Source of the DNA: Nitrosotalea sp. | GTDB taxonomy: Archaea > Thermoproteota > Nitrososphaeria > Nitrososphaerales > Nitrosopumilaceae | Assembly (NCBI GenBank): GCA_022545805.1 | Contig: JAKEIJ010000097.1 | Location: 1-25,921 of the forward strand | Length of the DNA stretch: 25,921 nt | Reading direction: 5' to 3' | Shown: positions 6,317 through 15,265 of the stretch, in pieces | Position numbering within the stretch: position 1 is the stretch's first letter | How the letters are laid out: every line of letters begins with the position of its first letter | The notes under the pieces: generated by a model | Seen by the model: only the letters and a program-made list of their open reading frames with translations | What the model was told of the DNA's origin: nothing | Databases searched by the model: none | Translations under genes and position numbers: made by a program

Positions 6317-9187
6317 TTATTCAATTAGTATAGCTGGTTTGTATGGTCTTGATGTCCTTGATTTATTTTTTGGATCATACTTGTCTTGATCTGATTCTGA
6401 AAAAACTTGTGGCGTGATTCCAAACTCTGCTTGTACTAGTGAATCAAGCTCTGAAAGAATTTTCTTTTCATCAATAAGGCCAATCTTGTTCTTTGATTCC
6501 CTTTCTTCTTGTGATTCTGATAATATGTCATTGACTGTTTTTTTCACAAAATCTGGATCCTTCTTTACATCTTCTGTTTCCTTGTCTGCGATTAGTACCT
6601 TTATCAGAGTACCTATGTTGACTTCGCCTTCCACGATATTTGATAAAATTTTCTGGTATGCTTTTACTTTCCACTGTGCAGGTGTGTAGATTGTTATTTT
6701 TTTCGGAGTTATTTTTGTAACCTTGATTATGTTCTTTATGTCCTCAATTGTATTCTTTAGTAGATTTTCAGATTGAATTGATTCAAAGTCAATCATGTTT
6801 TTATGGTATGTTGGCCAAGGGGATTTTGATACAATACCTGTATTTCCTAGCCTTGACCACATCTCTTCTGATGCATATGGGGCAAAGGGAGACATCATTG
6901 AGACTCGTATGGATGTAATCTGGTGCAAAATTCCTGTAAAGTCTTCTCTTTTCTTTGCAAGGGCTCGTTTTGTATACCACTGAAGGTCTGACTCGAATTC
7001 GTATAATATGAAATGTAGTGCCTCTCTTAACCTCATTTTTTGTATCGACGAGGTTGTTTTTTGCACCAACTGTTCTACCCTGCTTTTTATCCACTTGTCT
7101 TCTTGCTCAAGTATAGTATTGTGACTGGCTTTGTATCTTGAACACTCTTCTAACATATTTTCTAATTTACTTTTTATTCCCTTAACTGCCTCTTGGTTGA
7201 AATCCGCGTCTTGAAGTAGCTCTGCAGAAATTAATATTGTAAGCCTGATTGCATCTGCTCCATGGTTTCTTATGGCATCTCTGAGTGGAATTATGTTTCC
7301 TTCTGACTTGGACATCTTTTTTCCATCCATCAGGACTGAACCGTTGACTACAATCTCTTCAGGCCAGTATTGTCTTGGAAATATCGCAATGTGGTTGAAG
7401 ATGAAAAATGTCAGATGATTTGGTACCAAATCTCTTCCTGAATGTCTTGCATTGACTGGATAAAAATACTGGAATTCGTTTTTTATCTTCTCTAAAAGTT
7501 GGGGTGATATTTTACACTGTGATGATATGTTTTCAGGATCTCCCTTGTTCAAGAATATGTAATCAAAAAAGGCATCAGACACATTTTCTGGCGTAATTTC
7601 TTTGTTGTTTACATATTTTGCTATGGTGTAATATGCCATGTAAATTACAGAATCCGAAAGACTCTCTATTATCCAGTTTTTGTCCCACGGTAATTTTGTT
7701 CCCAGGCCATGTTGTCTTGCACAGGCTCGCTCTCTTAGCCAATCTACTACATTGTTGAATTCATTTCTGATCTCCTCTGGAAGAATCTTCATCTCATTTA
7801 TCCATGCATGCACTTTTGTCTTCCATTCAGGATCTGAATAGTTGAGAAACCACTGGTTACTGAGGATCTTTACTACGCACTCTGCACCACATCTGCACCT
7901 TATGGGAATCTCGTTTAATTCGTATAAAATGTCCGCATTTCCACCTTGTAGCATCCATTTTTTTACCTCATCTTTTGCTACTGCGACTGTCTTGCCTGCA
8001 AACTTTCCTGTATTTTGTTTTAATTTGCCACCGTAAAACTCCTTCGAGTATATTTCCTTGGTGGCTTCATCAAGTTTTGAACTGTTTTGATCCTCGATTT
8101 TGAATCTAGTAATTACATCAAGTGAGGGAATCTGTCCATAACTTTCTGTCTCAATTATTGATATTGCTTTTACATCTTGAATCTCAGAAAGATTTGGATA
8201 TTTTGTAATCTCTTTTTTGAGATCTTCCAAGGCCTGGTAATCAAAAGGAGCATGTGCTGGAACAGACATTACTATGCCAGTACCGTTTTCGCTTTTAACA
8301 AAACTTGCAGGCAAAATTAAAATCCGGTCGTCTCTTTCTGGGACCTTGACTTTTTTCCCTACTAACTCCTTGCCAGATATTTTATCAAGTCTTGTTATTG
8401 CCTTGTTGTGAAATTCTAACTTTCTTGCACATTCACTAGTTACTATCCAAGTTTCATTGTCAACCTGGACTATCTCATAGACAAAGTCTGGATTTATCCA
8501 GATGTTTGTTACACCAAAAATAGTTTCTGGTCGTAGTGTTGCAGTTGGAATGATATATTTGTCATACTTGAATTTGATGATTGTATATTCTGTAAAACTT
8601 GGCTCTACATCACCTTGTGTGTCATGCTGTGATACTGGATTTTGATCCTTTGGACACCATCCTACTGGGTGAGTGCCTTGAATTATGAGATTTTTTTCCT
8701 TTAGTTTACCAAACTGCCACTCGATAAATTTGCTATAAACTGGATCTATTGTAGTAAACTCTCTTCTCCAGTCTATTGAATATCCCATCTCAATCATTCC
8801 TGCCTTTATCTCTTGATGGAAATAATCTGCAATTTTTACTGGCTCTACAAATTCTCTTATTTTGTCATCTGGGACCTTGTACAGATTGCGAAATGTCTCA
8901 AGCAGTTTTACATCATTGTCTTGAACCCTTCGTGCCATACCCAAAATTGGTGTTCCGGTATAATGGAATCCCATTGGAAATAATACGTTGTAACCTAACA
9001 TGCGCATGAATCTTGCATGAACATCTGCTAGAGTGTATGTTCTTCCATGTCCAACATGTTGAGGAGAATTGGGATATGGATATGCTACGGTGACAAAGAA
9101 TTTTTTATTTTTATTTGGATCAGTTTCAAAATATTTTTCTTCTTCCCACTTGAGTCTCCATTTTTCTTCAAGTGCCATCCAATCCAT
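6317..9187 (-). CDS. leuS: Leucyl-tRNA synthetase
   Basis: Class I synthetase charging tRNA-Leu. The ATP-binding HIGH motif is HVGH at residues 44-47 (PYPNSPQHVGHGRTYT). The KMSKS motif is intact at about residues 624-628 (DGKKMSKSEGN). Between them lies the CP1 editing domain, with the segment TLRPETIFGVTNIWINP, and zinc-type cysteines (RCRCGAEC). At 956 residues, with a long C-terminal part, it is of archaeal/eukaryotic type. It starts 3 nt after the alaS stop, with a weak GGAG-type site in the alaS end, so the two synthetases form one transcription unit led by alaS. Confidence 0.97.
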   Translation of the reverse strand: MDWMALEEKWRLKWEEEKYFETDPNKNKKFFVTVAYPYPNSPQHVGHGRTYTLADVHARFMRMLGYNVLFPMGFHYTGTPILGMARRVQDNDVKLLETFRNLYKVPDDKIREFVEPVKIADYFHQEIKAGMIEMGYSIDWRREFTTIDPVYSKFIEWQFGKLKEKNLIIQGTHPVGWCPKDQNPVSQHDTQGDVEPSFTEYTIIKFKYDKYIIPTATLRPETIFGVTNIWINPDFVYEIVQVDNETWIVTSECARKLEFHNKAITRLDKISGKELVGKKVKVPERDDRILILPASFVKSENGTGIVMSVPAHAPFDYQALEDLKKEITKYPNLSEIQDVKAISIIETESYGQIPSLDVITRFKIEDQNSSKLDEATKEIYSKEFYGGKLKQNTGKFAGKTVAVAKDEVKKWMLQGGNADILYELNEIPIRCRCGAECVVKILSNQWFLNYSDPEWKTKVHAWINEMKILPEEIRNEFNNVVDWLRERACARQHGLGTKLPWDKNWIIESLSDSVIYMAYYTIAKYVNNKEITPENVSDAFFDYIFLNKGDPENISSQCKISPQLLEKIKNEFQYFYPVNARHSGRDLVPNHLTFFIFNHIAIFPRQYWPEEIVVNGSVLMDGKKMSKSEGNIIPLRDAIRNHGADAIRLTILISAELLQDADFNQEAVKGIKSKLENMLEECSRYKASHNTILEQEDKWIKSRVEQLVQKTTSSIQKMRLREALHFILYEFESDLQWYTKRALAKKREDFTGILHQITSIRVSMMSPFAPYASEEMWSRLGNTGIVSKSPWPTYHKNMIDFESIQSENLLKNTIEDIKNIIKVTKITPKKITIYTPAQWKVKAYQKILSNIVEGEVNIGTLIKVLIADKETEDVKKDPDFVKKTVNDILSESQEERESKNKIGLIDEKKILSELDSLVQAEFGITPQVFSESDQDKYDPKNKSRTSRPYKPAILIE

Positions 9188-9190
9188 CTA

Positions 9191-11899
9191 TTATCGTTCT
9201 CCAAGAATTGATTTTTCTATGGTAAGTAATGCATCTTTTATCTTTGATAGATCTTTTCCTCCGCCTTGACCAAATGTATCTCTTCCACCGCCTGAACCGC
9301 CAAGTACTTTGGAAACATCTCTTACTAGATCGCCTGCCTTTTTGGTAGAAACAGCATCAGCACCTGAGAAAGATATTATCTTGATTGATTCGTTTTTCAC
9401 GATTAATACACAATAAATCAAGGACTTGTCAAGCTTGGTTGCAATCTCTCCGACTGATATGTGGAATTCTTCATCCAGTTCTTCATCTACTGCTGAATAG
9501 AGTTTTACTTTGCCAAGATTCTTTGCTTCCGAGATGGCCTCTCTTGCAGACATGTCTGATGTTCTCTTGATTATTTGTCGCAGTCTTTTCTTTGCATCCT
9601 CTGAATCTTTCATTGCATGCTCAAACGACTCTAGCATTTTTTCTTTACTTGAACCTAGGGATTTTACTATGTGTGAAATTTTTCTATCTTGGGTTTGAGT
9701 GTACTTTAGTGCGGATTCGCCAGACACAAATTCTAGTCTAACCACTCCATCCTGAATTCTTTCAGCCTTGGTGATTTTTATCAACCCCACCTCTCCAGTC
9801 TTTTGAACATGTGTTCCACCACATGCTTCTACGTCAAAACCTTCTATGTTTACGATTCGTACTAGTTTTACTGGTACTACTCCTCCTTGGTAAATTCTAA
9901 AACCATATTCTTGTTCTGCCTCGCCTCTTTCAAACTGGTTGATCAAAATCGGGATATCTTTTCTTACGGTAGCATTTGCGAGATCTTCTATCTTTGTTAT
10001 CTCTTCTTCTGTAAGGTTTGAATGATGTGTAATGTCTAGTCTTGCATAATCTGCATCTTTGAAAGCAGAATGCTGCCAGATCCAAGAGCCTAGAATATTT
10101 CTTGCAGATGCATTAAGAACATGAGTGCTGGTGTGGTTTCGTGTTATTCCATATCTTCGCACTGAATCGATTTTGCATGTTACCACCATGCCTTCTTTTG
10201 GAGTTCCCTCCTTAATCTCGTGCAGTACCACATTTCCGTGCTTAGTGACATCTATAACATCAAACTCTGCAATTTTGCCATGGTCTGGCTCTTGTCCTCC
10301 ACCTCTTGCATAAAATGAGGTCTTGTCAAGTATGACAAATTTATTATTAATAATTTTGAGTATTTTAGCATCAAATTCGTGTGGATCATTTTTGTAATAT
10401 AGTAAGTCTGTATCCGCAATGCCTTCTAAATTCAATTCTTCCTTTTTCTCGGTCTTTTCAGATTGGTGCAAGTCTGATAATCTTTCATAAAATGTTGAGG
10501 GAATCTCTGATATTATCTGGTATTCTTTGAGAAAGTCTGGAGTAATACCATCAGATTCATAAAGTCTTATGAGATCATCTACTGATAGTTTTTTGTTCTG
10601 TGCCTTGATTGCAGATGCCATGTTTTTCATTCTGACTCTAGACTCGTTATAGCGATTTTTCTCAACCTCGATTATTGTTTTTACATCATTGCGTGTTTGT
10701 TCAAGTTCTGGATATGTAGACTTGAGATAATCTATGTGAAGGTCAATGAGGTCATTGAGATCAAAATTCCAGCCAAATCTGTCAATGGTTGCAAGTGTCC
10801 TTCTGAGTATCATCCTCAAGTTGTATCCTCCTCCTACATTGCTTGGTAGTGCACCATCAGAAATTGCAAATACAAGTGTCCTCAAATGATCTGCTATCAT
10901 GTAGACTCCCTCTAGTGGAGAAATTATTTTGTCCTGTTTTGTCTCATCCAAACCTGCAATTTTTGCTGCAGTCTTTCTAACTATTGAAATGTCATCTGAT
11001 TCTGAGAGAGCTCTTGCTATTGCCATGAAATACTTGGAAATTATATTTGAATCTGTATCGATTCCTATTTTGTTTATCATGTATTTTGTTATGGGTCCAA
11101 AACAACAATCATACGCGGTAGGAGTTCCCATTGTTATCCATGCAAATCTCTCAAGACCTGCACCCATGTCGATAATCTTTTGATCTAATGTAGAATAGTT
11201 GGCTAGATCTCCCTGAAATTCAGTAAATACTGCATTACCAAGCTCTAGACCTCTGACAAAATATTCTAGTGATGAACCAAAAGAGCCTCCTCCTGCCCAG
11301 ACATCCTCGACAAATACAATCTCTTTTTTATTAATTCCAAATCTGTCGGTGAGAAGTTTGAAATCAAGGTCTACGCATCTATCCTTCCAGTATCCTTGTG
11401 AGTTTGGTATACTGTGTTGTCCTATCATGCAAAAACTAGAAAAATGCCTTCCAGTAACTCCCACATTTTCAATATCTTTGAATCTAAGACAAGTCTGAGG
11501 AACAATCAATGGATTTGCAGGAAACTCAAAGACTACTTTGGAACCCATCACTCTTTGAAAGTCTACAATGGATGCAATTGTAAAATATAGATCATCACGC
11601 CATCTGCAAACTACGGGATATCGTCCAACTGATTTGTGGTTGTTTTGTACAAAGAATGATTCTACTTCTTTCCATGCTTGGGTGTAATCAAATCTCTTGT
11701 TTGTAGGTGGGTCTCCAATGAATGAATAGCTGTTCTCTATGTGATCAGGGCACAGGCTGAGTCCATCATCCAAGGTCCAGAAAAACCTGTGGCACTTGGT
11801 GCATGATTTTCTTCTAAATCCCTCACTTTCAAACAATGCAACCTTGTAGTATCTATCCGGATCCGTGGAAAACTTTGAAAGGATCTGGTCCTTGTCCAT
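9191..11899 (-). CDS. alaS: Alanyl-tRNA synthetase
   Basis: Class II synthetase charging tRNA-Ala and editing mischarged Ser/Gly. An archaeal N-terminal zinc site is visible as C33, C36, C50 and H53 (CTKCHRFF...CPDH). The aminoacylation core follows (SIPNSQGYWKDRCVDLDFKLL, VWAGGGSFGSSLEYF, MGAGLERFAW). The editing-domain metal motifs are NHTSTH (about residues 587-592) and CGGTH (about 691-695). The C-terminal C-Ala/DHHA1 part ends with GGSGGGRDTFGQGGG. At 902 residues it is of archaeal type. It starts with ATG preceded by a TATA box 26 nt upstream, and leads the operon with leuS. Confidence 0.97.
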   Translation of the reverse strand: MDKDQILSKFSTDPDRYYKVALFESEGFRRKSCTKCHRFFWTLDDGLSLCPDHIENSYSFIGDPPTNKRFDYTQAWKEVESFFVQNNHKSVGRYPVVCRWRDDLYFTIASIVDFQRVMGSKVVFEFPANPLIVPQTCLRFKDIENVGVTGRHFSSFCMIGQHSIPNSQGYWKDRCVDLDFKLLTDRFGINKKEIVFVEDVWAGGGSFGSSLEYFVRGLELGNAVFTEFQGDLANYSTLDQKIIDMGAGLERFAWITMGTPTAYDCCFGPITKYMINKIGIDTDSNIISKYFMAIARALSESDDISIVRKTAAKIAGLDETKQDKIISPLEGVYMIADHLRTLVFAISDGALPSNVGGGYNLRMILRRTLATIDRFGWNFDLNDLIDLHIDYLKSTYPELEQTRNDVKTIIEVEKNRYNESRVRMKNMASAIKAQNKKLSVDDLIRLYESDGITPDFLKEYQIISEIPSTFYERLSDLHQSEKTEKKEELNLEGIADTDLLYYKNDPHEFDAKILKIINNKFVILDKTSFYARGGGQEPDHGKIAEFDVIDVTKHGNVVLHEIKEGTPKEGMVVTCKIDSVRRYGITRNHTSTHVLNASARNILGSWIWQHSAFKDADYARLDITHHSNLTEEEITKIEDLANATVRKDIPILINQFERGEAEQEYGFRIYQGGVVPVKLVRIVNIEGFDVEACGGTHVQKTGEVGLIKITKAERIQDGVVRLEFVSGESALKYTQTQDRKISHIVKSLGSSKEKMLESFEHAMKDSEDAKKRLRQIIKRTSDMSAREAISEAKNLGKVKLYSAVDEELDEEFHISVGEIATKLDKSLIYCVLIVKNESIKIISFSGADAVSTKKAGDLVRDVSKVLGGSGGGRDTFGQGGGKDLSKIKDALLTIEKSILGER

Positions 11900-11919
11900 T
11901 TCACAATTTTTTCTTCTGA

Positions 11920-11930
11920 CCGATATTAAG
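11920..11930 (-). promoter_or_regulatory. TATA box for alaS-leuS
   Basis: On the minus strand CTTAATATCGG is centred about 26 nt before the alaS ATG. The position fits a leaderless archaeal promoter. Confidence 0.55.
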
Positions 11931-11945
11931 CATTCTGAAGCAACA

Positions 11946-11957
11946 CATTAAATATGA
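11946..11957 (+). promoter_or_regulatory. TATA box for the gene at 11977
   Basis: The stretch cattaaatatga is centred about 26 nt before the ATG at 11977, fitting a leaderless transcript. It lies back to back with the alaS promoter within a 77-nt divergent spacer. Confidence 0.5.
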
Positions 11958-11976
11958 TTTATTAGGAAAGTTTCTC

Positions 11977-12483
11977 ATGTTCACAAAAAAGGGCTGGAAA
12001 GAAGGAGATTATGTCTTTGCATCAAAGCCCAATGGTGACCATAAGGACATCGTTGTAGGAATTGTAACTGGAGTAGAAAATTCCAATATTGGAGTTAATG
12101 GAATGATAATAAATCCAGTAGGCCTTAAGAACAAAGTTTCTCAGGGAAAAGCTGGACCTCAATCACTTGAACTTTTGAAAAACCCAAATCCCAAAGAATG
12201 CATATTTGCTTTAATCTATAGAGTAGAACACAATAATTTCACTGGAGTGTTTGATGTGACTAGTGACCCTGTTGAAAAAATCCACAAGAATATTCACAAT
12301 ATTATTTCTGGCTGGGTTCGAGAATCAATACCTGAATTGATAAACAATGTACTTTCTTTGCCTAATGGTCCAGAAAAAGAACAAGCAAAGCGAGTCTTAA
12401 AACAAAGAATGGATACACTTTACGACAAAGACTTGAAGAAATACATGTATTCTATATGTCGAGGTCTTAAGATCTTAAACTAG
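11977..12483 (+). CDS. Conserved-looking hypothetical protein, 168 aa
   Basis: I do not recognise this protein. The first half ([25 protein letters not shown]...GMIINPVGL) is rich in strand-forming and glycine residues and could be a small beta-barrel. The second half ([62 protein letters not shown]) looks helical and charged. There is no signal peptide, membrane segment or known catalytic motif. It has a well-placed TATA box, an ATG start and a T-rich end, so it appears to be a single-gene unit between alaS and L12. The coding call is firm, the function unknown. Confidence 0.75.
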   Translation: MFTKKGWKEGDYVFASKPNGDHKDIVVGIVTGVENSNIGVNGMIINPVGLKNKVSQGKAGPQSLELLKNPNPKECIFALIYRVEHNNFTGVFDVTSDPVEKIHKNIHNIISGWVRESIPELINNVLSLPNGPEKEQAKRVLKQRMDTLYDKDLKKYMYSICRGLKILN

Positions 12484-12500
12484 AGAAATCGATTTCGATT

Positions 12501-12510
12501 TATTTTTTCC
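12501..12510 (+). terminator. Oligo-T terminator after the 168-aa gene
   Basis: A run of six T (12503-12508) lies about 20 nt after the stop codon at 12483 and ahead of the L12 promoter, as expected for a simple archaeal termination signal. Confidence 0.45.
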
Positions 12511-12522
12511 AAGTCTCCATAG

Positions 12523-12534
12523 TTTTATATTATG
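12523..12534 (+). promoter_or_regulatory. TATA box for L12
   Basis: The sequence ttttatattatg is centred about 28 nt before the ATG at 12557. This spacing selects the ATG over the in-frame TTG at 12539, which would lie too close to the box to be translated from a leaderless mRNA. Confidence 0.6.
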
Positions 12535-12556
12535 CCTCTTGCAAAATTTGTTTACA

Positions 12557-12859
12557 ATGGAATACGTATACGCTGCGTTGCTTTTGCACAAACAAAAGAA
12601 GGAAATCAACGAAGCAAATGTTGCTAATGTTGTAAAGGCTTCAGGTGCTGAAGTAAATGAAGCACAAGTAAAGGCACTTGTTGCTGCTCTAGCCGATGTA
12701 AATATTGAGGACGCAATAAAGGCTGCCCCAGTAGCAGTTGCTGCACCAGCAGCAGCACCATCAGGTGGAGGCGCATCAGAAGGAAAGAAAGAGGCTGATC
12801 TACCATCTGCAAAGACCGAAGAACAAGCAATGGAAGGTCTTTCTGCACTATTCGGTTAA
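12557..12859 (+). CDS. rpl12: 50S ribosomal protein L12 (P1/P2-type stalk protein)
   Basis: Stalk protein that binds L10 as dimers and recruits translation GTPases. The product starts [22 protein letters not shown], the dimerisation domain. It continues through an alanine-rich hinge ([17 protein letters not shown]) and ends in the acidic/hydrophobic tail [14 protein letters not shown] that contacts elongation factors. Length is 100 residues from ATG 12557, chosen because of TATA spacing and the family N-terminus. It is monocistronic here and lies about 0.7 kb from the L10 stop on the opposite strand, whereas many archaea keep L12 directly after L10. Confidence 0.96.
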   Translation: MEYVYAALLLHKQKKEINEANVANVVKASGAEVNEAQVKALVAALADVNIEDAIKAAPVAVAAPAAAPSGGGASEGKKEADLPSAKTEEQAMEGLSALFG

Positions 12860-12874
12860 AACTGTAATCTATCC

Positions 12875-12882
12875 CTTTTTTG
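12875..12882 (+). terminator. Oligo-T terminator after L12
   Basis: A run of six T preceded by CCC lies 16 nt after the L12 stop codon. It fits a simple archaeal termination signal. Confidence 0.5.
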
Positions 12883-12927
12883 TAATCTCTTAAACATTAT
12901 TTACCTTAGTCTTGGTTACTTTGTTAT

Positions 12928-13557
12928 TTGACTGAGTTATCGTCTCCGATTCAAACTATCGTACTAATACTTGATTTGTTTGGGACTATGGCCTTTGCAG
13001 TCACTGGGGCATTCAAGGCAATTGAACACAAGGCAGACATTGTAGGAATTATTATCCTTGCAACAATCACTGGTGTTGCTGGGGGAACAATACGGGATAT
13101 TATCCTTGGACATTTTCCTCCTCACTCTATATCTGATCCGAACTATGTAATAATTACAACAGCAACAGGAATTACTATCTTCTTTCTTTATCCTAAAATG
13201 CAAAAACACTGGAATCTGTTTTTAAAATTTGATGCTATTGGACTGGGTGTTTTTACTGCAATTGGTGCAACGTTAGCCTATCAATTGTTTGGAATGAATT
13301 TTTTAGCAATGGAAATGGCTGGGATGGTAACAGCTGTTGGGGGAGGAATCTTGAGAGACATGTTTGTAAATGAAATACCTATGGTCTTTGTAAAAGAATT
13401 GTATGCATCAGCAAGTTTTCTAGGTGTTGTTGTTTTTTACATTCTTCTAGCTGCCAATCTCCAAATTGAGATAGTAACCGTTGGTTCGATATTGGTTACA
13501 ACCATACTACGATTAGTTGCCATGAAATACAACTGGAATCTGCCAAAGGTACGTTAA
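12928..13557 (+). CDS. TRIC/UPF0126-family membrane protein
   Basis: A 209-residue membrane protein with about seven hydrophobic segments and a visible internal duplication. The first half contains GTMAFAVTGAFKA and GVAGGTIRDIILG; the second contains GLGVFTAIGATLAY and AVGGGILRDMFVNEIP. The paired GGxxRD motifs are the hallmark of UPF0126, related to trimeric intracellular cation channels. Which ion or solute it handles is not shown. The start is a TTG at 12928, with an AT-rich box near 12888-12902; no earlier start fits. It converges on L10 with 16 nt between stops. Confidence 0.88.
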   Translation: MTELSSPIQTIVLILDLFGTMAFAVTGAFKAIEHKADIVGIIILATITGVAGGTIRDIILGHFPPHSISDPNYVIITTATGITIFFLYPKMQKHWNLFLKFDAIGLGVFTAIGATLAYQLFGMNFLAMEMAGMVTAVGGGILRDMFVNEIPMVFVKELYASASFLGVVVFYILLAANLQIEIVTVGSILVTTILRLVAMKYNWNLPKVR

Positions 13558-13573
13558 GAATTGTATATCTGAT

Positions 13574-14440
13574 TTATTGTGGTGTGTAACCCTTTAGTTT
13601 ACCTGCTAACGCTTTTGCTTGTCCGCTTGCTCTCTGTATTGTTGCATCCTTTGTGTCATCAGTAAGGAAACCTGCTGCTATTGCAAGTGATCTTGCTTGC
13701 TGAGCTGCCTTGCCAAGTATAATGTTGACGTTTTCTTTGGTTACATATCCTATCTCTATAGATAGTGACAATGCTTCCTGGTGTGCCTGGGCAAATGCAG
13801 TTCTGTATGCTTCTACATCAACTGTTAATTCTTCTTGATTGTAAACTATCTTGTCCTCCAAAGCGGAGTTTAGTACGATTCCTGCCTCTACTGCCTTGAC
13901 ATCTAGTTTGCTTAGTAATGTGGCCAACTTGCTAGATATTACATCGCCTTTCTTTGCTGCCACTGAATCCTTTGTAATCCAAACTGTTCCTTGATCGATC
14001 TTGGTTGATACACCTGCTTCTTTAAAGTCTGTAAGAATTGGTCCTGGAGTAATTCCGGTATTGCCTGCCTTTATGACTACATCTATGCTTGCCTTGTCTC
14101 CACCTCTTGCTGCCATCATTATCTTGTTTTTGCCAAGTAAGATGTTCAGCTTGATTGGACTCATGTTTGTAAACATCAATACACACTGTCCTACTAGCTT
14201 TTCAGCAAGTTTTTCAATTCCAGGAATCTTTAGTGTTGAAAGTGATTTTTGTGCAACCTTATCTTTGACACTGACAATTTCTACTTCGCCTTTGAATTTT
14301 TTTCTTAATGGTAATAATTGTGAAGATCTTACTTTTTCCATTCTGACTAGAGCTACCACTTTGTACTTGCTTGGTAACTCTTGTAGCTGTTGATACATCT
14401 GAGCTTTCTTTTGAGGATATTTGGTTCTATTTTGATGCAT
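13574..14440 (-). CDS. rplP0: 50S ribosomal protein L10 (uL10/P0), lacking the acidic tail
   Basis: Base protein of the ribosomal stalk that anchors L12 dimers. The N-terminal rRNA-binding domain (KYKVVALVRMEKVRSSQLLPLRKKFKG) is present, as is the archaeal insert region (ILTDFKEAGVSTKIDQGTVWI). The C-terminal helical spine for L12 binding follows (AYRTAFAQAHQEALSLSIEIGYVT...GKAAQQARSLAIAAGF). The protein stops at 288 residues with KALAGKLKGYTPQ. The acidic run and GLxxLFG ending found in many longer archaeal P0 proteins is missing. It starts 1 nt after the L1 stop, so L1 and L10 are co-transcribed from the L1 promoter. Confidence 0.95.
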   Translation of the reverse strand: MHQNRTKYPQKKAQMYQQLQELPSKYKVVALVRMEKVRSSQLLPLRKKFKGEVEIVSVKDKVAQKSLSTLKIPGIEKLAEKLVGQCVLMFTNMSPIKLNILLGKNKIMMAARGGDKASIDVVIKAGNTGITPGPILTDFKEAGVSTKIDQGTVWITKDSVAAKKGDVISSKLATLLSKLDVKAVEAGIVLNSALEDKIVYNQEELTVDVEAYRTAFAQAHQEALSLSIEIGYVTKENVNIILGKAAQQARSLAIAAGFLTDDTKDATIQRASGQAKALAGKLKGYTPQ

Positions 14441-14441
14441 A

Positions 14442-15101
14442 CTACTTTGTTCCTGGTTGTGCTGGTTTGATTATTTTTCCCATGCTTGTCTTGATCATTA
14501 TTTTCTTGATGTTCTTGTCTCCGCTTGGTAATTTCTTTTCTATTGTACCAATCACTGCATGAGCATTTGCTGCCAAGTCTTCATCAGACATTGTTTCATC
14601 GCCTATCTTGCAAGCTAGGGAAAGAGAATTTTTCAGTCTTACTCTAATTGATGATCTAAATCTTTCCAATATTGATTCAATTGGAGCGTTAAATGGGAGT
14701 GGTGTTGGCATTTTTCCTCTTGGACCCATAAACTGACCCAAGGTCTTACCTACATTTGCCATTACTGCAGTATCTGCAAGGAAAAAGTCATAACCGTTGA
14801 TTAATTTGCGAGACTCTCTTTTGTTAGAACCCATCTGTGTTACTTGTGTAGTGTCTACAACCAAGTCTGCATTTGCACCCTTTGCCTTTATGCCAAGATC
14901 TCCTGATGCGATTACACATATTGAAGATGACTTGTTCATCTTTTTTGGTAACTGGACTGTTTCGTTTATTGCAAATCCCTTCTTTACATCGATATCTCTG
15001 AAAACCATGATTAGCTCTACTGCTTGTTTGAATTTCCTCTCCTTTGTGCTCTTTTTAGCATCAGTTATCATTTGAGCTATCTGGGATTCACTAGTAATCA
15101 T
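14442..15101 (-). CDS. rpl1: 50S ribosomal protein L1 (uL1)
   Basis: L1-stalk protein that binds 23S rRNA near the E site; in archaea L1 often also represses its own mRNA. The 219-residue length is normal. Landmarks are KQAVELIMVFRDIDVKKGFAINE near the start, the central FLADTAVMANVGKTLGQFMGPRGKMPTPLP and the later CKIGDETMSDEDLAANA. It leads the L1-L10 unit, with a TATA box 26 nt before the ATG, so the mRNA is probably leaderless and has little room for a 5' L1-binding site upstream of the start. Confidence 0.96.
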   Translation of the reverse strand: MITSESQIAQMITDAKKSTKERKFKQAVELIMVFRDIDVKKGFAINETVQLPKKMNKSSSICVIASGDLGIKAKGANADLVVDTTQVTQMGSNKRESRKLINGYDFFLADTAVMANVGKTLGQFMGPRGKMPTPLPFNAPIESILERFRSSIRVRLKNSLSLACKIGDETMSDEDLAANAHAVIGTIEKKLPSGDKNIKKIMIKTSMGKIIKPAQPGTK

Positions 15102-15121
15102 TACGAAAGGTTTCCAATTTG

Positions 15122-15132
15122 CCTATTTAAAA
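15122..15132 (-). promoter_or_regulatory. TATA box for L1-L10
   Basis: On the minus strand TTTTAAATAGG is centred about 26 nt before the L1 ATG. This fits a strong leaderless archaeal promoter. Confidence 0.6.
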
Positions 15133-15178
15133 TCCTTTAGCGACAAAATCGTTCGAGAATTGTATGATCGTAAAAATT

Positions 15179-15212
15179 TCATGTGATAAGAATAGTCATG
15201 AAATAAGAATAC
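15179..15212 (+). repeat. Imperfect 17-bp tandem direct repeat upstream of the lrp promoter
   Basis: Two adjacent 17-bp copies, tcatgtgataagaatag and tcatgaaataagaatac, match at 14 of 17 positions. They lie just upstream of the TATA box of the Lrp/AsnC gene, a position suited to a regulator binding site. The role is inferred. Confidence 0.55.
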
Positions 15213-15224
15213 TTTTGGAAAAGT
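15211..15224 (+). promoter_or_regulatory. Perfect inverted repeat next to the lrp promoter, possible operator
   Basis: ACTTTT-GG-AAAAGT is a perfect 6-bp inverted repeat with a 2-bp centre, ending 6 nt before the TATA-type box of the Lrp gene. Lrp/AsnC proteins bind dyad sites as dimers and commonly control their own genes, so autoregulation is plausible. Confidence 0.45.
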
Positions 15225-15230
15225 AACTTA

Positions 15231-15243
15231 CATTTATTAAATA
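15231..15243 (+). promoter_or_regulatory. TATA box for the Lrp/AsnC gene
   Basis: catttattaaata is centred about 28 nt before the TTG at 15266. The spacing supports a leaderless transcript beginning at or next to that TTG. Confidence 0.55.
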
Positions 15244-15265
15244 GTAACAAAAACAAGTCGCAAAG

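Noticed and set aside
12539..12556. TTG at 12539 as start of L12
   Set aside because: It would lie about 10 nt from the TATA box and add six residues not typical of the family; ATG 12557 fits both promoter spacing and the usual N-terminus.
12624..12848. Leucine-rich 74-aa frame antisense to L12
   Set aside because: It arises from the alanine/glutamate codon pattern of the L12 hinge read backwards; no promoter or family match can be seen.
14001..14393. 130-aa plus-strand frame inside L10
   Set aside because: It is antisense to a highly conserved ribosomal gene and looks like composition-driven shadow sequence.
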